A stretch of DNA of 6,797 bases, taken from assembly GCA_007127255.1 (NCBI GenBank), contig SKZS01000204.1:1-6797 (forward strand), written 5' to 3'. The notes under the pieces are model-generated. The model was not told the origin of the DNA. It searched no databases and saw only the letters and a program-made list of their open reading frames with translations. Positions 1 through 4,298 of the stretch are shown here, in pieces. A program made the translations under genes and the position numbers. Within the stretch, counting starts at the first letter, position 1; the number at the start of each line of letters is the position of its first letter. Origin of the DNA: Syntrophomonadaceae bacterium. Its GTDB lineage: Bacteria > Bacillota > Dethiobacteria > DTU022.

Positions 1-1
1 T

Positions 2-301
2 GAGTTTAATGAAAAAATCAGCGTTGAGAAATTTTTCCCCGGTCTTTGCGATCTAAGCTTTGTCAGCCTGCAGAATGCTGAAGATGTAACAGGCGAAATT
101 GCGCCTAACATGCCCAACTGGGGTTTTACATTTTCTCTGCCGGTAGCGAATATGAAAAAGCTTGGTTTGCCGGTTATGAATATCGGGCCTTTTGGCAAGG
201 ATGCGCATAAAAACAGTGAACGACTGCACAAAGACTTTTCATTCCGCGTTTACCCGGCCCTGCTGGCTTATGCTATTGATCGTTTGCTTTCCGATTCATA
301 G
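2..301 (+). CDS. rocB: RocB-like M20-family peptidase, C-terminal end (partial)
   Basis: The reading frame is open from the window edge to TAG at 299-301 and gives the last 99 residues of a protein whose start lies upstream. The segment contains NMPNWG and then NIGPFGKDAHKNSERL, which I recognise as the C-terminal signature of RocB-type proteins. These are M20/M28-like zinc hydrolases associated with arginine utilisation in Bacillus, although their exact reaction is not settled. In the M20 fold the His of the DAH motif near the C-terminus is a metal ligand, and the Glu of ERL is conserved beside it. The protein is expected to be cytoplasmic. It is followed by a small terminator and is not coupled to the next gene. 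The family call is fairly secure; the substrate is not, and another M20 amidohydrolase subgroup is possible. Confidence 0.75.
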   Translation, partial: EFNEKISVEKFFPGLCDLSFVSLQNAEDVTGEIAPNMPNWGFTFSLPVANMKKLGLPVMNIGPFGKDAHKNSERLHKDFSFRVYPALLAYAIDRLLSDS

Positions 302-308
302 TTGTTCG

Positions 309-330
309 GCAGGCGTTTATGCCTGTTTTA
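309..330 (+). terminator. Probable intrinsic terminator after the RocB-like gene
   Basis: Eight bases after the stop codon, CAGGC (310-314) pairs with GCCTG (321-325). A G-U pair can extend the stem inward around a TTTA loop, and TTTTA follows directly. The stem is short at five to six pairs, but its place just after a stop codon and its U-rich tail fit a rho-independent terminator. Confidence 0.55.
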
Positions 331-352
331 TAATTACCGGACTGTTCTTAAA

Positions 353-366
353 AAAACAGCTGTTTT
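353..366. promoter_or_regulatory. Perfect 14-bp palindrome upstream of the repeat-protein gene
   Basis: AAAACAGCTGTTTT at 353-366 is a perfect inverted repeat without a spacer. It lies 32 bp before the start codon at 399 and 18 bp before the SD site (AAGGAG, 385-390). A palindrome of this kind could be an operator for a dimeric regulator, but no family can be named. I found no convincing promoter between 331 and 384, which weakens the case. The left half can also pair with CTGTT at 342-346. Confidence 0.25.
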
Positions 367-398
367 AACAAGAAAAATGCTACAAAGGAGATGGATTA

Positions 399-1277
399 AT
401 GTCTACACAGGAAAACGGTAACATTGTTAATGCAGGCCTTGCAGTTAAACAGGGCGATTGGATCTATCATATTAATCACTGTGTTGGTTGCAATATTTAC
501 AAGGTTCGCCATGATGGCAGTAAACGGGTAAAAATCAATGATGATGGTTCGGGGTTTTTAAATGTAGTTGGCGATTGGATCTATTATAACAATTGGGATG
601 ACGGTTACAAAATCTACAGGGTCCGCACCGACGGCACAGAAAGGGTTAAAGTAAATGACGACGGTTCAGGTTTTTTATATGTGACAGACGACTGGATTTA
701 CTACCAAAATGTTGATGATGACCATAAGATCTACAGGATACGCCATGACGGCAGCGATCGGGAAAAGATAAATGATGATGGAGCAGGATTCTTAAATGTA
801 GGTGGCGACTGGATTTATTACCGTAACTGGGATGACGGCTACAAGATCTATAAGGTTCGCCGGGATGGCAGCGAACGGACAAAAGTAAACGATGATAGTT
901 CAGGATTTATAAACACTGCAGGCGACTGGATATATTATCAAAATAAGGATGACGGCTATAAGATTTACAAGATTCGTACTGACGGCAGTGGACGGACAAA
1001 AGTAAATGACGACAGGTCATGGTTTTTAAATGTAGTTGGTGACTGGATCTATTATAACAATAAAAATGATGGCGATAAGATCTACAGGATTCGTACAGAC
1101 GGCAGCGAGCGCGAAAAGATAAATGATGATAGCTCGGGATGCTTAAATTTGGCCGGTGATTGGATTTATTATCGTAAAAATGATACAACAGCAAAGCTTT
1201 TTAAGCTTCGCAATGATCCCAGCTCCAAGATCTTCAGGGTTCGTGTCGATGGCAGTGAGCAGCAGAGGGTAGAATAA
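399..1277 (+). CDS. DUF5050-type repeat protein, predicted beta-propeller, no signal peptide
   Basis: The ATG at 399 has an AAGGAG SD site eight bases upstream. After an 18-residue leader the 292-residue protein consists of six complete 39-residue repeats and a seventh altered one. Each repeat begins GDWIYY, continues with an acidic loop such as DDGYKIY, then RVRTDGS, and ends KVNDDGSGFLNV. This is the pattern of DUF5050 and related propeller repeats in Firmicutes, usually found in secreted or lipid-anchored proteins. Here the N-terminus is polar (MSTQENGN) and has neither signal peptide nor lipobox, so the protein appears cytoplasmic unless exported in another way. Blade 1 has a CVGC motif where the other blades have an acidic loop. 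The last blade carries an 11-codon insertion. Seven blades would close one propeller. No enzyme motif was seen; a binding or scaffold role is only an inference. Antisense open frames here arise from the repetitive codons. Confidence 0.85.
   Translation: MSTQENGNIVNAGLAVKQGDWIYHINHCVGCNIYKVRHDGSKRVKINDDGSGFLNVVGDWIYYNNWDDGYKIYRVRTDGTERVKVNDDGSGFLYVTDDWIYYQNVDDDHKIYRIRHDGSDREKINDDGAGFLNVGGDWIYYRNWDDGYKIYKVRRDGSERTKVNDDSSGFINTAGDWIYYQNKDDGYKIYKIRTDGSGRTKVNDDRSWFLNVVGDWIYYNNKNDGDKIYRIRTDGSEREKINDDSSGCLNLAGDWIYYRKNDTTAKLFKLRNDPSSKIFRVRVDGSEQQRVE
453..1274 (+). repeat. Seven tandem 117-bp coding repeats (39 codons each)
   Basis: Repeat units start at 453, 570, 687, 804, 921, 1038 and 1155, each beginning with a GDW or DDW codon triplet. 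The first six are exactly 117 bp. The seventh is 120 bp: it has 33 extra bases and stops short of a full unit. The unit borders hold to the base, while many third codon positions differ between units. This suggests old duplications kept under protein-level selection rather than a recent expansion. Confidence 0.9.
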
Positions 1278-1372
1278 AGAACGGGGTTTTATGAAGATTT
1301 AAAACAATTTAAGATTAACAAGAAAGCGGTACTGGCTGAAGGTGGAGTTTCCGGGTCTGGATCCCAGCCAGG

Positions 1373-1401
1373 TTGAAATAATATTGCAATAAGTGTATAA
1401 T
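1373..1401 (+). promoter_or_regulatory. Sigma-A type promoter for the small lipoprotein gene
   Basis: TTGAAA at 1373-1378 and TATAAT at 1396-1401 are separated by 17 bp, one mismatch from the full consensus. Transcription would begin near 1408, giving an untranslated leader of about 190 nt before the ATG at 1596. No other similarly good promoter lies closer to the gene. Confidence 0.7.
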
Positions 1402-1501
1402 ATTCAGTACAAAGAGTCAATCCTTTAGATGTATATTATTTATATTCGGATAATGCAATTCTTTAAAGCACAATAACCCCATTACTCTACAGTTGTTAGA
1501 G

Positions 1502-1550
1502 AACCCGTTTTAATAATAATGAGTTTACGCTTAAGAAACAGGGGTTTATT
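1502..1550 (+). promoter_or_regulatory. Possible leader hairpin or attenuator before the lipoprotein gene
   Basis: AACCC (1502-1506) followed by GTTT (1507-1510) can pair with AAAC (1536-1539) and GGGTT (1542-1546), leaving a two-base bulge at 1540-1541. This makes a stem of about nine pairs with a 25-base AT-rich loop. TATTTT follows at 1547-1552. It could be a weak terminator or attenuator inside the long leader, but the large loop makes this uncertain. Confidence 0.3.
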
Positions 1551-1595
1551 TTAATAAAAGTATACTTCTTTTAAGAGAAGGAGGGTTCTGTTCTT

Positions 1596-1790
1596 ATGTT
1601 GAAAACAAAAAGTTTGCTCATCTTTGTTTTAGTCCTGGCTGCATTTCTGTTTATTTTCTCAGGGTGCGGAGATCCGGTAGACCCCTATGAACACATGGGT
1701 CCGGATGAGAAAGAAGAAATGGAGCAGGATGCTGAAGATGATGGTTATGGCAGTCTTGTCGACTTTACGGTTAAATTCTCTGTGTCTTAA
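1596..1790 (+). CDS. Small acidic lipoprotein, function unknown
   Basis: The ATG at 1596 follows an AAGGAGGG SD site at 1578-1585, with a rather long spacer of 10 bases. The 64-residue product begins MLKTKS, has a hydrophobic stretch at residues 7-21, and then FSGC with Cys24 as the probable lipidated residue. The lipobox is slightly unusual because Phe rather than Leu precedes SGC. The mature part of 41 residues is strongly acidic (a run of Asp and Glu at about residues 37-49) and ends in a short hydrophobic beta-like tail. I recognise no family. It is probably anchored on the outer face of the membrane. An imperfect hairpin (CTTCT 1565-1569 with AGAAG 1576-1580) overlaps the first bases of its SD site and may damp translation. 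Confidence 0.75.
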   Translation: MLKTKSLLIFVLVLAAFLFIFSGCGDPVDPYEHMGPDEKEEMEQDAEDDGYGSLVDFTVKFSVS

Positions 1791-1808
1791 AAGGATAGTT
1801 CTGCTTAT

Positions 1809-1836
1809 TTGTTATTGTTCAAGAATATGATAATAT
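1809..1836 (+). promoter_or_regulatory. Weak candidate promoter for the EamA transporter gene
   Basis: TTGTTA at 1809-1814 and TAATAT at 1831-1836 are 16 bp apart. Start of transcription near 1843 would fall inside the left arm of the 1835-1884 hairpin, so transcripts from here would lack part of the stem. The region is AT-rich and a chance match is possible. Confidence 0.3.
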
Positions 1837-1884
1837 AAATATTGCCCGGCCGCTTGTATATTTGGCAGGCCGGGCAATATTTAT
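1835..1884. terminator. 17-bp perfect hairpin between lipoprotein and transporter genes
   Basis: Bases 1835-1851 are the exact reverse complement of 1868-1884, with a 16-base loop. The core is GCCCGGCC/GGCCGGGC and the outer arms are AT-rich. It lies 44 bp after the lipoprotein stop and suits a terminator, although the downstream tail (AATATTTATGTG) is only partly U-rich. The right arm ends two bases before the GAGG of the transporter's SD site, so it may also act on translation or attenuate read-through. Confidence 0.6.
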
Positions 1885-1896
1885 GTGAGGTCAATT

Positions 1897-2835
1897 ATGA
1901 GCGAAAAAACTGTCGATAAAAAAATGGTTTTAGCAGACCTGTCGCTTTTTTTTGTTGCGATATTCTGGGGCTCAAATTTTGTAATCATGAAAGAAGCCCT
2001 GGAAATAATTGAACCATTTACTTACCTGGGATTACGCTTTATCCTCGCTGCCCTGCTGCTTGCGCCATTTTTCTGGAAAAGATTGGTTAAAGCCAGTTTT
2101 AGTGATTACATGGCCGGGGGGCTAATCGGGTTATTTCTTTTCGGTGGTTTTGCTTTCCAGACGGTAGGTCTGCTTTATACTACTCCGGCTAAGTCCGGTT
2201 TTATTACCGGCACTGCTGTGGTTATAGTTCCCTTTATGTATTTTTTTGTTACCAGGCGTTCACCTGGCTGGTGGGCTTTTCTCGGAGGCTTGCTGGCAGC
2301 AACGGGTTTGTACCTCATGTCGGTAGACAGGGTTACCGGTTTTAATCTTGGTGACGGCCTGACCCTGATCAGCGCTTTTTTATTTGCCGCCCATATTATT
2401 GCCATTGCTATCCATGTCAGGCGTCGCGATCCGATTGTTTTGGCTGTATCTCAAATTGCCTTTACCGGCCTGGCTTCCTTCGCGGTAGCACTTGTTTTCG
2501 AGCCTGCTGAAATCATGCTGCACCAGCCTGCATTGATCTGGGGTGCTATATTATATGCAGTTGTATTTTGCACCATAGGAGCTTTTGTCACTCAAACCAT
2601 AGCGCAACGTTATACACCGCCAACCCATGCCGTTTTAATTCTTTCCCTGGAAGCGGTTTTCGCCGGATTGTTTTCATATCTTTTCTGGGATGAACTTTTT
2701 ACTGTTCAGAAGCTAACTGGTGCTGCGCTAATTTTCGCCGGGATACTGGTTGCAGAGATGCGTCCGTTTATAGCGGCAAAGCTTGCTGGCAGGCGGGCAG
2801 CCCTGGTCAGAAAGGGTGTCCCGCCCCTGGAGTAA
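1897..2835 (+). CDS. EamA/DMT-superfamily membrane transporter
   Basis: The product is a hydrophobic protein of 312 residues with about ten predicted membrane helices in two homologous halves (EamA domains at roughly residues 12-142 and 152-288). GSNFVIMKEALE followed by LGLRF in the first half is typical of the RhaT/EamA group of drug/metabolite transporters, which export or import amino acids, nucleosides or other small metabolites. The substrate cannot be told from sequence. I chose ATG 1897 because GTGAGG (1885-1890) is a proper SD site six bases before it. The longer GTG start at 1885 would use that same site as codons and has no SD site of its own. The C-terminal tail is basic and cytosolic. 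The gene stands between a hairpin and a separate promoter for the next gene. Confidence 0.88.
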   Translation: MSEKTVDKKMVLADLSLFFVAIFWGSNFVIMKEALEIIEPFTYLGLRFILAALLLAPFFWKRLVKASFSDYMAGGLIGLFLFGGFAFQTVGLLYTTPAKSGFITGTAVVIVPFMYFFVTRRSPGWWAFLGGLLAATGLYLMSVDRVTGFNLGDGLTLISAFLFAAHIIAIAIHVRRRDPIVLAVSQIAFTGLASFAVALVFEPAEIMLHQPALIWGAILYAVVFCTIGAFVTQTIAQRYTPPTHAVLILSLEAVFAGLFSYLFWDELFTVQKLTGAALIFAGILVAEMRPFIAAKLAGRRAALVRKGVPPLE

Positions 2836-2855
2836 AGCCAGGACAGCTAAAAGCG

Positions 2856-2864
2856 TGATATAAT
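2856..2864 (+). promoter_or_regulatory. Extended -10 promoter for the QueG-like gene
   Basis: TGATATAAT at 2856-2864 is a perfect extended -10 element (TGnTATAAT). The -35 region near 2836-2841 is poor, as is common for extended -10 promoters. Transcription would start near 2871, just before the SD site. This placement also argues against a start codon at 2865. Confidence 0.55.
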
Positions 2865-2873
2865 TTGAACTCG

Positions 2874-2880
2874 AGGGAGG
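2874..2880 (+). promoter_or_regulatory. Ribosome binding site that sets the QueG-like start
   Basis: AGGGAGG at 2874-2880 lies eight bases before the TTG at 2889. The other in-frame TTG, at 2865, has no SD site and would place this one inside the coding region. Confidence 0.7.
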
Positions 2881-2888
2881 CAAAAAAT

Positions 2889-4007
2889 TTGGAACGAAAA
2901 ATAAAAGAATATGCTCTGGACATCGGTTTTGATGATGTTGGGTTTACTACCGCTGATCCTTTTCCCCAGCTTACGCAAGCCCTTGAACAAAGGAAGAACG
3001 GTTACAGCTGGGTCAGTGAAGGGTTACTGCAGCTGGCTCATATAGCTGATCCCCGTTTCGTACTGCCTTCAGCAAAGTCGGTTGTGGTTTTAATCTACGA
3101 TTATTTCAAGCAGGCCTATCCGCCTGAACTTATTAACAGCATTGGGAAAGCCTACCAATCACGTCTTTACCCGGGGAAAAAACGCCTTTTCGGCAGCCGC
3201 CTGCGTTTGATCAAGGAATATTTACAGGAACAGGGAATGGAAGTAGGAGTAAGGCCGGCTATGCCCGAAAGACAGGCTGCTATCAGGGCGGGTGTCGGGA
3301 CATTTGGCTGTAATACATTTGTTTATTCTCCGGGCAGGGGCAGTTATGTAGGTATTGTTGCCCTCGCTGTTAGTGGTGAGCTGGAACCACAGATGCAGCA
3401 AGCCTCTTCAAAATGTCCTGATGACTGCCGCCGCTGTATCGAGGCCTGCCCGACGGGAGCGCTTTATGAGCCCTTTAAGATGGATCCCCTGCGGTGTATT
3501 GCCTTTAACACATACGGGCCGGGTAACTTTCCGGGAGCTCCTGATGATATTCCCCGGGATATTCGTGAAAAAATGGGCTCCTGGATCTATGGTTGTGATC
3601 TCTGTCAGGATGCCTGTCCGAGAAATCAAAAAAGGCTGCAGCAGAAATTAGTTCCGGATGCTTTTCTAAAAGAGATGGCTCCGAAACTTGCTCCAACTGT
3701 TCTTTTAAACATGGATGATCGTTATTATCATGAAACGATTCAACCGGTTCTTTACGGTTACATGTGGGAAAAAAAGTTTATGCAGCGTAACGCAGCTATT
3801 GCCCTGGGTAACAGCGGGGATGAAACTGCAGTTCCACTTTTAGGAGAGGCGATTGAAGATCCACAGGAAATGGTCCGCGCTTATTCAGCCTGGGCACTGG
3901 GGCGTATCGGTAGGGCAGGGAGCAAAAAAATACTGGAAAGTGCCCTGTCCAGGGAGGTCTCCGGCCGGGTGGAGGAAGAGATCGTACTGGCCCTGGATAA
4001 CTTCTAA
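2889..4007 (+). CDS. QueG-family double [4Fe-4S] protein with HEAT-like repeats, probable paralogue
   Basis: With the TTG start at 2889 the protein has 372 residues. An N-terminal domain of about 170 residues resembles the cobalamin-binding part of QueG and reductive dehalogenases (GVGTFGCNTF). Two ferredoxin-like cluster motifs follow: C176-x3-C180-x2-C183-x3-C187-P, and C203 with C236-x2-C239-x3-C243-P in WIYGCDLCQDACPRN. Residues from about 298 onward form HEAT/PBS-lyase-like repeats (RNAAIALGNSGD, RAYSAWALGRIG). QueG reduces epoxyqueuosine to queuosine in tRNA with a B12 cofactor. In genuine QueG the catalytic Asp sits in a VDSAPVLER motif; here the matching stretch reads VRPAMPER, without that Asp, and the first cluster spacing is x3 rather than x2. 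I therefore infer a divergent paralogue with an unknown substrate. No queuosine gene is adjacent, and the gene has its own promoter. Confidence 0.8.
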   Translation: MERKIKEYALDIGFDDVGFTTADPFPQLTQALEQRKNGYSWVSEGLLQLAHIADPRFVLPSAKSVVVLIYDYFKQAYPPELINSIGKAYQSRLYPGKKRLFGSRLRLIKEYLQEQGMEVGVRPAMPERQAAIRAGVGTFGCNTFVYSPGRGSYVGIVALAVSGELEPQMQQASSKCPDDCRRCIEACPTGALYEPFKMDPLRCIAFNTYGPGNFPGAPDDIPRDIREKMGSWIYGCDLCQDACPRNQKRLQQKLVPDAFLKEMAPKLAPTVLLNMDDRYYHETIQPVLYGYMWEKKFMQRNAAIALGNSGDETAVPLLGEAIEDPQEMVRAYSAWALGRIGRAGSKKILESALSREVSGRVEEEIVLALDNF

Positions 4008-4129
4008 GGCCAAACCGGTCCTGGAAATATAGAATAAATTATTTCGAAGATTACCGCTTTGCATATAAAGAAAGCGATAAAAGATAAAAAGGTGCATGAC
4101 CGGAGTAATTCAGCCTCTACCTGTTGATA

Positions 4130-4158
4130 TTGACAGCGAGAGCTACCGGGTATAAAAT
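4130..4158 (+). promoter_or_regulatory. Sigma-A type promoter of the hut unit
   Basis: A perfect TTGACA at 4130-4135 and TAAAAT at 4153-4158 are separated by 17 bp. Transcription would start near 4165, giving a leader of about 115 nt to the hutH start. The -35 overlaps a partial match to the CcpA cre consensus at 4130-4145 (10 of 13 specified positions by my count). The preceding bases, 4008-4129, hold only a weak CGCTTT/AAAGCG hairpin (4055-4076) and no gene. Confidence 0.75.
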
Positions 4159-4203
4159 CTAAATAGAGATTAAGCAAATGCTTTAAAGCAGTCCTGCTGC
4201 TCA

Positions 4204-4220
4204 TAGCTATTAGACATGAG
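4204..4220 (+). promoter_or_regulatory. Candidate HutP RNA-binding site (UAG-N4-UAG-N4-GAG)
   Basis: In the leader RNA, UAG at 4204-4206, UAG at 4211-4213 and GAG at 4218-4220 are each separated by exactly four bases. Bacillus HutP, bound to L-histidine and Mg2+, recognises three NAG (best UAG) triplets spaced by four bases. The series ends two bases before the terminator's 5' arm. CTCAT (4200-4204) can pair with ATGAG (4216-4220), placing most of the triplets in a loop. TGCTC (4198-4202) can instead pair with GAGCA (4222-4226), which would take bases from the terminator. Confidence 0.7.
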
Positions 4221-4222
4221 GG

Positions 4223-4254
4223 AGCACCGGGGTTTAAGCCCGTGTGCTTTTTTT
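4223..4254 (+). terminator. Conditional terminator (hut attenuator) before hutH
   Basis: AGCAC-CGGG (4223-4231) pairs with CCCG (4239-4242) and GTGCT (4244-4248), with one bulged U at 4243 and a seven-base loop. Seven U residues follow (4248-4254). This is a strong intrinsic terminator, placed between the promoter and the hutH ribosome binding site with no gene before it. It therefore only makes sense as an attenuator relieved by a signal, most likely HutP with histidine. Confidence 0.85.
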
Positions 4255-4263
4255 ATTTGCTCT

Positions 4264-4298
4264 GAGGAGGTACAGCAAGAATGCATGTAACCGGGAGG
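4264..4298 (+). promoter_or_regulatory. Two ribosome binding sites offering alternative hutH starts
   Basis: GAGGAGGT at 4264-4271 serves the ATG at 4281 with nine bases between. GGGAGG at 4293-4298 serves the in-frame GTG at 4308, also with nine bases between. Both are credible. Confidence 0.5.

Larger units (their letters stand above)
1278..1595. other. 318-bp intergenic region: promoter, long leader, no intact gene
   Basis: No gene was found here. Near its left end CTGGCTG (1332-1338) can pair with CAGCCAG (1365-1371) around a 26-base loop. No T-run follows, so it is a poor terminator for the repeat-protein gene. A sigma-A promoter follows at 1373-1401, and the rest is AT-rich leader of the small lipoprotein gene with a hairpin at 1502-1546. 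A 29-codon open stretch at 1303-1389 reads ...YWLKVEFPGLDPSQVEI..., faintly like the start of a small heat-shock domain. It has no start codon and is probably chance or a remnant. Confidence 0.6.

Noticed and set aside
302..334. TTGTTC (302-307) with TATAAT (329-334) as a promoter for the repeat-protein gene
   Set aside because: The 21-bp spacer is too long and the elements overlap the terminator of the preceding gene.
646..1194. Two antisense open frames of 78 and 95 codons
   Set aside because: They lie wholly opposite the repeat-protein gene, are rich in Ser, His and Arg as expected from reverse reading of its codons, and have no SD site.
453..1274. Regular repeats as a CRISPR array or satellite
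   Set aside because: The units are 117 bp, in frame, diverged at synonymous sites and without spacers; they are protein repeats.
1424..1475. A 15-codon leader peptide in the lipoprotein leader
   Set aside because: The ATG has no SD site and the peptide shows no run of regulatory codons.
1885..1896. GTG at 1885 as the transporter start
   Set aside because: It would place the only SD site inside the coding region and has the arm of a 17-bp hairpin directly upstream.
3355..3696. Open frames in other frames within the QueG-like gene
   Set aside because: The true frame carries conserved Cys motifs across the whole stretch; the others have no recognisable protein features.
4008..4080. Terminator after the QueG-like gene
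   Set aside because: The CGCTTT/AAAGCG hairpin is followed by A-rich rather than T-rich sequence, and no stable stem lies near the stop codon.
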